Source: Gallibacterium melopsittaci | Lineage (GTDB): Bacteria > Pseudomonadota > Gammaproteobacteria > Enterobacterales > Pasteurellaceae | DNA length: 64,000 nucleotides | Reading direction: 5' to 3' | NCBI RefSeq assembly: GCF_042433085.1 | Contig: NZ_JBHLWA010000004.1 | Location: forward strand, 99,456-163,455 | Part shown: in pieces, positions 1-7,897 of the stretch | Numbering within the stretch: position 1 is the stretch's first letter | Layout of the letters: every line of letters starts with the position of its first letter | Program-made: the position numbers and the translations under genes | The notes under the pieces: model-generated | Told to the model about the DNA's origin: nothing | What the model saw: the letters and a program-made list of their open reading frames with translations, nothing else | The model's database searches: none

Positions 1-1068
1 TGAAGGTTTAAGATCTCTCGGATCGAAATAATCATACTCAATCGCATAGCCTGGTTTGACGATCCTTGCCTTTTCTAATCCTTGCATTGAATTAACGATC
101 CCCATTTGCACATCAAATGGCAAACTGGTTGAGATTCCATTTGGATAGATCTCATTACTTGTTAATCCTTCTGGTTCTAAGAAGATCTGATGACCGTTAC
201 GATCACCAAATCGCATTACTTTATCTTCGATCGATGGACAATAACGAGGTCCTACCCCTTCAATGATCCCTGTGTACATTGGGCTACGATCCAAATTAGA
301 TCGGATGAGCTCATGTGTCTGCAAATTAGTATGTGTAATATAGCAAGGCACTTGACGTGGATGTTCATCAACACTTCCCATATATGAAAATACAGGAAGA
401 ATTTCATCACCATGTTGTTGTTTTAACACAGAAAAATCAATAGTACGTGCATCTAATCGAGGTGGTGTTCCTGTTTTTAAACGTGCAACACGTAAATTAA
501 GATCACGCAAGCGTTCAGCTAAACGAACAGAAGCAGGATCACCTGCACGACCACCTTCATAATTATCTAAACCGATATGAATCTTACCTGCTAAAAAGGT
601 TCCAGCTGTTAATACTACTGCTTTAGCTCTAAACGTTAACCCCATTTTAGTCGTAACACCTGTTACATGACCATTTTCAATTAAAATATCAGTAACTTCT
701 TGTTGGAAAAGATCTAAATTTGGTTGTTGCTCTAATGCAGTTCTCACTGCTTGGCGATATAAGACACGATCTGCTTGAGCACGAGTAGCTCGCACTGCAG
801 GCCCTTTACTACTATTTAAAGTTCTAAATTGGATCCCTGCTTTATCTGTAGCATGTGCCATCAAACCACCTAAAGCATCGATCTCTTTAACTAAATGCCC
901 TTTGCCAATTCCACCAATAGCAGGATTGCAAGACATTTGTCCTAGTGTATCTATATTATGTGTAATAAGTAATGTACGAAGACCCATTCTTGCTGGAGCT
1001 AATGCGGCTTCTGTACCCGCGTGTCCTCCTCCAACAACAATGACATCATAGTTATTTGGATAAAACAT
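1..1068 (-). CDS. mnmG: MnmG (GidA), tRNA U34 carboxymethylaminomethyl-modifying enzyme, 5' part
   Basis: Partial gene: the first 356 codons are present and the gene runs off the left edge (family length about 630). MnmG works with MnmE in the cytoplasm to build the 5-carboxymethylaminomethyl group on wobble uridine 34 of certain tRNAs, using FAD. The N-terminal dinucleotide-binding motif GGGHAG is at residues 13-18, followed by family blocks such as DTLGQMSCNPAIGGIGKGH and GPAVRATRAQADRVLYRQA and, nearer the edge, RLKTGTPPR and GPRYCPSIEDK. The start ATG (1066-1068) matches the E. coli start MFYP. It is transcribed away from the oriC region, exactly as gidA is in E. coli. Identification is by strong resemblance to the E. 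coli protein. Confidence 0.97.
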   Translation of the reverse strand, partial: MFYPNNYDVIVVGGGHAGTEAALAPARMGLRTLLITHNIDTLGQMSCNPAIGGIGKGHLVKEIDALGGLMAHATDKAGIQFRTLNSSKGPAVRATRAQADRVLYRQAVRTALEQQPNLDLFQQEVTDILIENGHVTGVTTKMGLTFRAKAVVLTAGTFLAGKIHIGLDNYEGGRAGDPASVRLAERLRDLNLRVARLKTGTPPRLDARTIDFSVLKQQHGDEILPVFSYMGSVDEHPRQVPCYITHTNLQTHELIRSNLDRSPMYTGIIEGVGPRYCPSIEDKVMRFGDRNGHQIFLEPEGLTSNEIYPNGISTSLPFDVQMGIVNSMQGLEKARIVKPGYAIEYDYFDPRDLKPS

Positions 1069-1453
1069 AAAAAACCTAAAAAATGAAAATTATAGAATGG
1101 TAAGAAAATTTTGCTATTTTAACTGAAAATTTAGGATCTGTTAAAAATTAATTTTTGTCATGATCTCAAGGAAGGATCACTATAAGTAATATAAGATCTT
1201 TATATAGAGATCTTTTTATTATTGTTATTATTAGATCGCAAGATCCTTGTGGAGAATAAGAAAAAAATAAGAGATCTTAAAGAGATAGGATCTTTTTTAT
1301 TTTGTTAAGATCATCATAAACAATATGATCTTTCTTGTGGATAAACTTCTGAGTTATCCACAGATTAAAAAAGATCCAGATTTATATTCAAGAAAAAAAC
1401 AGTTTTTATAACGGAAAATAAGCAAGTTATCCACAGATGATCTTGTTGTAAGT
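1069..1453. other. oriC: Chromosomal replication origin (oriC) between mnmG and mioC
   Basis: A 385-bp gene-free AT-rich stretch between mnmG and mioC, the same neighbours and orientation as E. coli oriC. It holds three perfect DnaA boxes: TTATCCACA on the minus strand at 1336-1344 and on the plus strand at 1354-1362 and 1427-1435. A fourth box at 1248-1256 (TGTGGAGAA) sits where R1 lies in E. coli but has one mismatch. Left of it are GATC-headed AT-rich 13-mer-like units near 1195 and 1209, the expected unwinding element, and a GTTATTATTAGATCGCA block resembling the E. coli right 13-mer junction. Thirteen GATC sites lie between 1135 and 1442, as expected for Dam/SeqA control. The box at 1427 plus flanking GATC beside mioC resembles E. 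coli R4. Confidence 0.93.
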
Positions 1454-1903
1454 TTAATCAATTTTTAATTGATCTAACATAGTAGGTAACCAATTTTCTG
1501 CATCAGCATCGGGATCTTCAGTAGATAAAACATCAATTCTAAGAGAGTCACAAATACATTTAGCATTTAAATTTTGTAGATTTTGTTCAACACGATCTAC
1601 CGCAAAGCAAAAAGTATCATAATCACTATTACCCAAACCAACGACAGCAAAACGTAAGTCAGACAGATCTGGTTGTGTTTCAGCAAGTTGTTCAAATAGA
1701 GGCTGTAAATTGTAAGGTAATTCACCTGCCTCATGAGTAGATGTAACAACTAACCAAATTTTATCCTCGATCACCTGATTTAATTCAGGTCCATGAAATA
1801 TTTTTGTTGTAAAACCTTTTTGTTGTAAGCAATCATCAAGATGTTCAGCAACATATTCAGCACCACCAAGCGTACTGCCAGTAATAATACAAATTGAGGT
1901 CAT
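1454..1903 (-). CDS. mioC: MioC, flavodoxin-like FMN protein
   Basis: A 149-residue single-domain flavodoxin, close to E. coli MioC (147). The FMN phosphate loop is at the N-terminus (TGSTLGGAEYVAEHL, residues 8-22), and the second loop has VTSTHEAGELPYN and GLGNSDYDTFCFA, typical of short-chain flavodoxins. In E. coli MioC is an electron-transfer flavoprotein reported to support biotin synthase; its transcription also runs into oriC and can influence initiation. Here too the gene is read toward oriC and stops at its right edge. There is no asnC next to it, unlike E. coli. The upstream neighbour on the same strand is nlpD, separated by a terminator at 1986-2016, so mioC probably has its own promoter in 1904-1985. 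Confidence 0.93.
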   Translation of the reverse strand: MTSICIITGSTLGGAEYVAEHLDDCLQQKGFTTKIFHGPELNQVIEDKIWLVVTSTHEAGELPYNLQPLFEQLAETQPDLSDLRFAVVGLGNSDYDTFCFAVDRVEQNLQNLNAKCICDSLRIDVLSTEDPDADAENWLPTMLDQLKID

Positions 1904-1985
1904 GATAACTCCTTTATTTTTTAATAAGATACGTAAATCTTATGGTATAGGAAAAGAAAGTAAAAAAGAATTTTAGCAAATAAAA

Positions 1986-2016
1986 AAACGGCATCTTTAA
2001 ATTAAAAATGCCGTTT
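1986..2016 (-). terminator. Rho-independent terminator after nlpD
   Basis: AAACGGCAT (1986-1994) pairs with ATGCCGTTT (2008-2016); read on the minus strand the stem is followed by a run of T (1982-1988 region). It lies 20 bp past the nlpD stop and closes the ftsB-to-nlpD operon before mioC. Confidence 0.85.
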
Positions 2017-2035
2017 TCTCCATTAAGAATAAAAT

Positions 2036-3250
2036 TTAGTTTCTTGGGAGGTAAGTTGTTGGGTTGACAGATTTACCTTTATAACGAATTTCAAAGTGTA
2101 ATTTCACACTATTGGTACCTGAACTACCCATTTTAGCAATTTGTTGTCCAGCTGTTACTTGTTGCTGGTCTTTTACAAGGATTGTTTCATTGTGAGCATA
2201 AGCACTGAGGTAATCATCATTATGTTTAATAATAATTAAGTTACCATAGCCTCTTAACGCATTACCAGCATATACAACTCTTCCTGGAGCTGCTGCATAA
2301 ACAGCTTGACCACGAGATCCACCAATATCGATCCCTTTATTACCACCATCACTATTTGAGAATCCTTGGATCACATTTCCTTTAGTTGGCCAGATCCATG
2401 TGATATTACTGTTATTTGTCGCTGGTTCTGACATAACCGTTGTGGTATTTGACGGTGTTACAGTGGTGGTTGGTTGTGCTGTAACTGGAACAGTGTTTAC
2501 AGAATTATTAGTTGTTGGAGGTACAGTACCTGCGGTAGATTTAATTGGCCCTACGATAGTGCCATCTGAACCATACGCTGTACCATTAGGACCTGGAGTG
2601 TAAGTTACTGCTGGTTGTTGTGGCTGTGCTGCAGGAGTTGAAGTTGCTGCAGTAGCTGGTGCTTGAGCCGTTGAGGCTGCATTACTATTGTTAACTTTTA
2701 ATGTTTGGCCAACACTGAGTTTATATGGTTCTGGAATATTATTTAATGCAGCGAGTTCACGTACATCCATTCCTGAAATATAAGCGATCAAGAACATAGT
2801 ATCGCCTTTACGAACGGTATAAGTTGAACCTTTGTAAAAACCTTTATCAATTTTGCTGTAATCAGGTGCATTAGTTTGCGGATTTCTTGGAATAGTAAAA
2901 TCTTGTGATACAGCTTGTTGTTTTGCAGCAGGTGTTTGAACAGGAGTTGCTGCTGGTTTTGGTGTAGTTGTTGTTACTGGTGCAGGTTGCTGATATGTTG
3001 GTTGTGGCTGTGATTTTACTGGCTGTGGTGTTGTTTCAGCAGCTGGAGTCGGTGTTGTTGCCATCATATCAGTTGGCATCTGTTGTTGTTGAACTTGTGG
3101 CTCCCAAGTAGAGTTACTATCATTACCAACAGATTGCATAATGCCTGGCGTTAATGTTCCATCTGCATCTTCAACTGGTGCAGAATTATTATTACTACAA
3201 CCCGCAAGGATCGCAGCAAGCACAGGGACAAGTAAAAAAGATTGTTTCAT
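2036..3250 (-). CDS. nlpD: NlpD/LppB-type lipoprotein, LysM plus degenerate LytM (M23), amidase activator
   Basis: A 404-residue outer-membrane lipoprotein. The signal peptide ends in lipobox LAGC (Cys 18). A long Pro/Thr/Gln-rich linker precedes one LysM domain (about 144-187, YTVRKGDTMFLIAYISG), a second low-complexity linker, and a C-terminal LytM fold (about 300-400). The metal-site residues of active M23 enzymes are missing: GNKGIDIGG replaces the HxxxD motif and LHFEIR replaces HxH. This fits NlpD, which activates the amidase AmiC for septal peptidoglycan splitting rather than cutting it itself. It follows yqaA by 19 bp as the last gene of the operon. In E. coli rpoS follows nlpD; here there is none. 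Confidence 0.93.
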   Translation of the reverse strand: MKQSFLLVPVLAAILAGCSNNNSAPVEDADGTLTPGIMQSVGNDSNSTWEPQVQQQQMPTDMMATTPTPAAETTPQPVKSQPQPTYQQPAPVTTTTPKPAATPVQTPAAKQQAVSQDFTIPRNPQTNAPDYSKIDKGFYKGSTYTVRKGDTMFLIAYISGMDVRELAALNNIPEPYKLSVGQTLKVNNSNAASTAQAPATAATSTPAAQPQQPAVTYTPGPNGTAYGSDGTIVGPIKSTAGTVPPTTNNSVNTVPVTAQPTTTVTPSNTTTVMSEPATNNSNITWIWPTKGNVIQGFSNSDGGNKGIDIGGSRGQAVYAAAPGRVVYAGNALRGYGNLIIIKHNDDYLSAYAHNETILVKDQQQVTAGQQIAKMGSSGTNSVKLHFEIRYKGKSVNPTTYLPRN

Positions 3251-3269
3251 AAATATTCCTATTAAATGG

Positions 3270-3845
3270 TTATTTCAAGAGGAAGTAGGCACAGACTGTT
3301 AATACTACAACGGCCCAACCAATGATTTCAATATAATTGCGTAATTGTGCAGCAAAACGTTCCCCACCCCAAGCAGATAATTTAGCAACTAAAACAAAGC
3401 GAGCAGTACGAGAAACAAAAGCTGTAATAACAAAAGGAAGGAATGCCATATTCATTACGCCAGCACAAATCGTGAATACCTTATAAGGAATAGGCGAAAA
3501 ACCAGCAACGAATACAACTAAAATACCCCAACGTTCAAACCAAGATACGGCGGTATCCCAATGTGATTGATAGCCAAGAGTAACAATATAATCTTTAATT
3601 AAATCGAAAGCATAATGTCCAATAGCATAACCAATCATTCCGCCAATAGTAGAAGCTAAACCGCAATAAAATGCATAATGTAATGCTTTGTTAGGTTTTG
3701 ACATTGACATTGGAACTAACATTACATCGGGAGGAATTGGGAAAAAGATCGCTTCAATAAAGCTAACAAATAACAACCAATAAAATGCAAATTGGTGTTT
3801 TGACCATTTCATTGTTTTGTCATATAAACGACCAAACAAATTCAT
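3270..3845 (-). CDS. yqaA: YqaA-type DedA/SNARE-associated family membrane protein
   Basis: A 191-residue integral membrane protein of the VTT (DedA/SNARE-associated) family, close in length and sequence style to E. coli YqaA. The N-terminal helix, the FFPIPPDVMLVPM segment and the AGFSPIPYKVFTICAG segment are family hallmarks: two re-entrant loops with paired Pro. Four to five hydrophobic segments are visible. DedA proteins are implicated in lipid-carrier transport and membrane-potential maintenance; the role of the YqaA branch is not established. Its ATG overlaps the pcm stop as ATGA, so translation is coupled. Its position between pcm and nlpD differs from E. coli, where pcm and nlpD are adjacent. 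Confidence 0.88.
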   Translation of the reverse strand: MNLFGRLYDKTMKWSKHQFAFYWLLFVSFIEAIFFPIPPDVMLVPMSMSKPNKALHYAFYCGLASTIGGMIGYAIGHYAFDLIKDYIVTLGYQSHWDTAVSWFERWGILVVFVAGFSPIPYKVFTICAGVMNMAFLPFVITAFVSRTARFVLVAKLSAWGGERFAAQLRNYIEIIGWAVVVLTVCAYFLLK

Positions 3846-4468
3846 AGAGTATCTCCTTTAATTAAGGGCACGAATTTAACCTCCTCTATATTTTCGACTT
3901 TATATTTGTCTTTAATACGAGTAATACGTTGTAATATTTGGTAATTTTCATCACCAACAGGTAAAACCAAGCGACCTCCATCAGCTAATTGTTCTAATAA
4001 AGCAGTTGGAATTTGTGAAGGAGCAGCAGTAACAATAATTGCATCAAAAGGAGAATGTCCTTTTAAACCTTCCCAACCATCACCGTGTTTTAGGCGAATA
4101 TTATGTAATTCTAGTTTTTTAAAACGGTGCATGGCTCGCCATTGTAATTTTTTGATTCTTTCAATACTAAAAACTTGTTGCACTAATTTTGCTAAAATAG
4201 CAGTTTGATAACCACTACCAGTACCAATTTCAAGTACTTTGTCCGTTGATTTTAATTCTAGTAAAGAGGTCATTTTAGCAACAACATAGGGTTGAGAAAT
4301 CGTTTGTCCCTCACCAATTGGTAAAGGCATATCTTCATAACTATGTTTACTAAAAACCTCTTCAACAAAAAAAGGACGAGGAATTTCATAAATCGCTTTT
4401 AATACCGATTCATCAGTAATTCCTCTCTGGTAAAGATCTTTTACCAAACGTTGTTGTTCAACGGACAT
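3842..4468 (-). CDS. pcm: Pcm, protein-L-isoaspartate O-methyltransferase
   Basis: A 208-residue SAM-dependent methyltransferase (E. coli Pcm 208) that methylates L-isoaspartyl residues in damaged proteins so they can revert to aspartate. The substrate-side motif GEGQTISQP (52-60) and the SAM-binding motif IGTGSGYQTA (81-90) are intact, followed by HGDGWEGL and the DAIIVTAA strand. It begins 6 bp after surE, the conserved surE-pcm pair, and ends overlapping yqaA. In E. coli the gene is tied to stationary-phase survival. H. influenzae, a relative, is not generally noted for pcm, so its presence may be useful for placing the genus. Confidence 0.95.
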   Translation of the reverse strand: MSVEQQRLVKDLYQRGITDESVLKAIYEIPRPFFVEEVFSKHSYEDMPLPIGEGQTISQPYVVAKMTSLLELKSTDKVLEIGTGSGYQTAILAKLVQQVFSIERIKKLQWRAMHRFKKLELHNIRLKHGDGWEGLKGHSPFDAIIVTAAPSQIPTALLEQLADGGRLVLPVGDENYQILQRITRIKDKYKVENIEEVKFVPLIKGDTL

Positions 4469-4474
4469 TGATTC

Positions 4475-5215
4475 TTATCCTAAGTTTAACCAATCTTCTA
4501 CTGCTTTTAAGGAGTGGTGTGCAGTCATATCAGCTTGGATAGGCGTAATTGAAACATATCCATTCGCAACCGCATGGAAATCTGTTCCGTCACCAGCATG
4601 TTCTGGAAGGCTTGATAAACCTAGCCAATAAATGGACTCGCCTCGAGGATCGGTTTGTTTAATGATTTCGCCTTCGCTTGATCTGTATCCTAATGTGGTT
4701 ACTTTAATGCCTTTCAGTTGATCGTAAGGAATATCTGGCACATTGATATTTAAGATCTCTCTTTTGGACAGAATGTTTGAATGAAGTTTTGGAATTAACT
4801 CACACACAATTTGTGCGGCTGTTTCATAATGTTGTCTGCCATCTAAAGATACTGCAATAGCAGGTAATCCAAGATGTCTTCCTTCAAAAGCAGCAGCGAC
4901 AGTACCAGAATATAAAATGTCATCACCTAAATTCACACCAGCATTGATACCTGAAACAACAAGATCAATCTTGCCTGAAAGTAAATGATTCATTGCTAAA
5001 TAAACACAATCAGCTGGTGTACCATTAACACAATAATCTCCATTATCTAATAATCTTGGACGTAATGGTTCAATTAATGTGAGAGAAGAAGAGGCTGCAC
5101 TGCGGTTACGATCAGGAGCCACAACAATGACATTAGCGATTTTTCGTAGATATGTTGCTAAAGTTTGAATGCCTTCAGCATGAATTCCATCGTCATTACT
5201 TAATAAAATATTCAT
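4475..5215 (-). CDS. surE: SurE, 5'/3'-nucleotidase (survival protein)
   Basis: A 246-residue metal-dependent nucleoside monophosphate phosphatase (E. coli 253). The metal ligands of the family are present: NDDG with Asp 8 and Asp 9, Ser 39 in DRNRSAASSSLT, and Asn in SGINAGVNLGDD. The VNGTPADCVYLA block is also typical. It lies 36 bp downstream of ispF and 6 bp before pcm in the same operon. In E. coli truD separates ispF from surE; that gene is absent here. Confidence 0.96.
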   Translation of the reverse strand: MNILLSNDDGIHAEGIQTLATYLRKIANVIVVAPDRNRSAASSSLTLIEPLRPRLLDNGDYCVNGTPADCVYLAMNHLLSGKIDLVVSGINAGVNLGDDILYSGTVAAAFEGRHLGLPAIAVSLDGRQHYETAAQIVCELIPKLHSNILSKREILNINVPDIPYDQLKGIKVTTLGYRSSEGEIIKQTDPRGESIYWLGLSSLPEHAGDGTDFHAVANGYVSITPIQADMTAHHSLKAVEDWLNLG

Positions 5216-5251
5216 TATTTCAGCTCCTATTATTTCTGTAGATAGAAAAAT

Positions 5252-5734
5252 TTATTGCTTAATGATTAAGGCAACCGCTTCACAAGCAATCCCTTCACCT
5301 CGACCAGTAAAACCAAGTTTTTCAGTTGTGGTTGCTTTAACATTGACCTGTTCAATATCACATTGTAGATCTTCTGCAATATTAGCTCGCATTTGGTCAA
5401 TATAAGGACGCATTTTTGGTGCTTGTGCAATAATGGTTACATCAACATTACCTATTTTATAGCCTTTTTGTTGAATCTGACGAAAGGCTTCTATTAATAA
5501 ATGGCGGCTATTTGCACCTTTATAAGCCATATCAGTATCAGGAAATAGTTTACCAATATCGCCTAACGCGGCTGCACCTAATAGTGCATCTGTTAAAGCA
5601 TGCAATGCGACATCACCATCAGAATGAGCAAGTAAACTTTTTGGATAAGGAATTTTTACCCCACCAATAATCACAAAACCTGAACCTTCTTCAGTAAAAG
5701 CGTGAACGTCAAAACCATGTCCAATTCTTATCAT
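5252..5734 (-). CDS. ispF: IspF, 2-C-methyl-D-erythritol 2,4-cyclodiphosphate synthase
   Basis: Fifth enzyme of the MEP isoprenoid pathway; it forms MEcPP from CDP-ME 2-phosphate. From the chosen start it is 160 residues (E. coli 159). Metal ligands Asp 9 and His 11 are in RIGHGFDVHAF and the third His in AHSDGDVALHAL; FPDTD and GFTGRGEGIAC are conserved blocks. A GTG nine bases upstream (5743) would extend it, but the ATG at 5734 forms an ATGA overlap with the ispD stop and has a GAGTGG ribosome site at good spacing, so ATG is preferred. ispD and ispF are adjacent as in E. coli. Confidence 0.96.
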   Translation of the reverse strand: MIRIGHGFDVHAFTEEGSGFVIIGGVKIPYPKSLLAHSDGDVALHALTDALLGAAALGDIGKLFPDTDMAYKGANSRHLLIEAFRQIQQKGYKIGNVDVTIIAQAPKMRPYIDQMRANIAEDLQCDIEQVNVKATTTEKLGFTGRGEGIACEAVALIIKQ

Positions 5735-6453
5735 TTTTGCCACTCTTTTTGTTGTTGAAGTAAATAAAATTCGGCTAAAGCTAAATCTTCTGGGCGAGTA
5801 ATTTTGATATTATCGCTACGACCTGCAACTAATAGAGGATGTTTCCCTATTAATTCAAAAGCAGAAGCCTCATCTGTTACGGTAAATCCTTGATTTTTAG
5901 CCTGTATTAAAGCCTGTTTTAACGCAACTGCTGGAAAAAATTGTGGCGTTAACGCATGCCATAACAATGAACGATCTTCAGTTTTTTCTATTTCACTGGT
6001 AGTTACATAAGATTTTTTTATCGTATCCACCACTGGTTTTGCCAAAATAGCTCCTTGAGGATCGGTAATTGCTAATAGTTTGTCTAAATCTTGAGAGGTA
6101 ATACAAGGTCTGGCAGCATCATGTACCATTACCCATACATCATTATCATCTATTTCATTTAACGCATTTAATACGGATTGATCTCGGGTTTCACCGCCAA
6201 TAACCCATTGAATTTTTTTATGATTTTTCAATGGAAAATGAAGTAAATAGGGATCATCTTTTGCGATGGCGACAATAATTTTTTCAAAAATAGGGTAACT
6301 TAATAATTTTTCTAAAGTATGTTGTAGGATTGTTTTTCCCAATAAAGATAAATATTGCTTTGGGCGATCAGCTTGCATTCTTGAACCAATCCCAGCAGCA
6401 GGCACTATCGCAATAATATGGCGTGTTATGTTTGAAGTTAAAGTCGTATTCAT
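5731..6453 (-). CDS. ispD: IspD, 2-C-methyl-D-erythritol 4-phosphate cytidylyltransferase
   Basis: A 240-residue nucleotidyltransferase (E. coli 236) that couples CTP to MEP in the isoprenoid pathway. The CTP-binding loop PAAGIGSRMQADRPKQY is at 18-34, followed by VHDAARPC (metal-binding Asp) and the C-terminal TDEASAFE and IKITRPEDLALAE blocks. The start codon overlaps the ftsB stop by one base (TAATG) and the stop overlaps ispF (ATGA), so ftsB-ispD-ispF is a tightly coupled unit, the same order as in E. coli. Confidence 0.96.
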   Translation of the reverse strand: MNTTLTSNITRHIIAIVPAAGIGSRMQADRPKQYLSLLGKTILQHTLEKLLSYPIFEKIIVAIAKDDPYLLHFPLKNHKKIQWVIGGETRDQSVLNALNEIDDNDVWVMVHDAARPCITSQDLDKLLAITDPQGAILAKPVVDTIKKSYVTTSEIEKTEDRSLLWHALTPQFFPAVALKQALIQAKNQGFTVTDEASAFELIGKHPLLVAGRSDNIKITRPEDLALAEFYLLQQQKEWQK

Positions 6454-6731
6454 TATTTTTCTGATTTTAAAATTCGGTAAAAGGTTTCGTTAGGTTTAAC
6501 CATTTCATAATTACGTCTTGCTCGTTCTTCAACAGCCGAAAAACCTTCTTTTAAATCTTGTGTTTCTGCTTTTGCTTCTTGGTTTAATTGGCTTTGTTTT
6601 TCATTTTTTGCTTTTTGTTCAGCAATTTCTATTTGAGTTTGTTGATAGGTTTGGTAACCAGAATCACCAAACCAGAAGTTGTATAGAGCAATTAATAATA
6701 AACAAAATAAACTAATAACTAATAAACGCAT
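6453..6731 (-). CDS. ftsB: FtsB, divisome bitopic membrane protein
   Basis: A 92-residue protein: one N-terminal transmembrane helix (about 3-21) followed by a charged Gln/Glu/Lys-rich coiled coil (about 28-70) and the C-terminal block EERARRNYEMVKPNETFYRI, which is diagnostic of FtsB/DivIC. FtsB forms a complex with FtsL and FtsQ that regulates septal peptidoglycan synthesis. It is the first gene of the operon and diverges from fmt across about 200 bp. No strong ribosome site is visible before the ATG, but the homology extends to the N-terminus. Confidence 0.93.
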   Translation of the reverse strand: MRLLVISLFCLLLIALYNFWFGDSGYQTYQQTQIEIAEQKAKNEKQSQLNQEAKAETQDLKEGFSAVEERARRNYEMVKPNETFYRILKSEK

Positions 6732-6934
6732 GAAAAAGAATAATCTGAATAAATTTTAGTGGCACATAGTTTACCTTGAAATAGCGGAAAAGATAACAAT
6801 CAAATTTAGCTATATAGTGATTATGTAGAATCAGAAAAGGAGTACAACTATTGTTTTCTTTCCTTTAAAACAGCCCTAAGGTAAGATAATTAGCTTGTTT
6901 AGAATTGAATTTTTGATTTTTTTGTTGCGAATTT

Positions 6935-7894
6935 ATGAAACCGTTAAAGATTATTTTTGCTGGTACGCCAGATTTTGCCGCACAACATTTGCAAGCATTG
7001 TTATCTTCAGAACATCAAGTCGTTGCTGTTTATACTCAACCAGATAAACCAGCTGGTAGAGGGAAAAAATTACAACCAAGCCCAGTCAAACAATTAGCAT
7101 TAACGCATAATTTACCCGTTTACCAGCCGAAATCTTTGCGGAAAGCAGAAGCTCAACAAGAATTACAACAAATTGAAGCCGATGTGATGGTAGTGGTAGC
7201 GTATGGGTTAATTTTACCGAAAGCCGTATTAGAAACACCTCGTTTAGGTTGTTTAAATGTTCATGGTTCTTTATTACCTCGTTGGCGTGGAGCAGCACCA
7301 ATTCAACGTGCTATTTGGGCTGGAGATCAAGAAAGTGGTGTAACCATTATGCAAATGAATGAAGGTTTAGATACTGGAGATATGTTGTATAAAGTAGTTT
7401 GTTCGATAGATCCAATGGAAACTTCCGCATCATTGTATGAAAAATTAGCACAATTAGGCCCAACAGCCTTAATTGAAGTATTAGATAATTTGGAATCAGG
7501 TAAATATCCGCCAGAAGTACAACAAGATCAATTCAGTAATTATGCTGAGAAATTGAGCAAAGAAGAAGCGAAATTAGATTGGTCATTATCTGCAGAACAG
7601 CTAGAACGTTGTATTCGAGCGTTTAATCCATGGCCAATTAGTTGGTTTGAGGTAATAGATCATCAACAACAGAAACAAACACTGAAAGTTTATCAGGCTA
7701 CTGTTTTACCTCATATAGATGCTGTACCTGGAACAATTTTGCAGGCAAATAAGCAAGGTATTCAAATTGCTACCAAACAAGGCGTGTTAAATTTAACTTT
7801 ATTACAACCAGCAGGTAAGAAACCAATGTCGGCACAAGATTTATTAAATGGACGAAGTGATTGGTTTGTTGTTGGAAAAACAGTGAGCGAATAA
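6935..7894 (+). CDS. fmt: Fmt, methionyl-tRNA formyltransferase
   Basis: A 319-residue enzyme (E. coli 315) that formylates initiator Met-tRNA using 10-formyl-THF. The N-terminal catalytic domain has FAGTPDFAA (8-16) and the signature NVHGSLLPRWRGAAP (108-122), with the catalytic Asn 108 and His 110, and EGLDTGDML. The C-terminal tRNA-binding OB domain follows (about 205-315, RAFNPWPISWFE). It is followed 3 bp later by rsmB. In E. coli it is preceded by def; here def is about 38 kb away beside dprA. Confidence 0.97.
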   Translation: MKPLKIIFAGTPDFAAQHLQALLSSEHQVVAVYTQPDKPAGRGKKLQPSPVKQLALTHNLPVYQPKSLRKAEAQQELQQIEADVMVVVAYGLILPKAVLETPRLGCLNVHGSLLPRWRGAAPIQRAIWAGDQESGVTIMQMNEGLDTGDMLYKVVCSIDPMETSASLYEKLAQLGPTALIEVLDNLESGKYPPEVQQDQFSNYAEKLSKEEAKLDWSLSAEQLERCIRAFNPWPISWFEVIDHQQQKQTLKVYQATVLPHIDAVPGTILQANKQGIQIATKQGVLNLTLLQPAGKKPMSAQDLLNGRSDWFVVGKTVSE

Positions 7895-7897
7895 CAG

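Noticed and set aside
2400..2603. 67-residue plus-strand frame within nlpD
   Set aside because: It is the antisense shadow of the Pro/Thr-rich linker of nlpD, with low-complexity Val/Thr content and no ribosome site.
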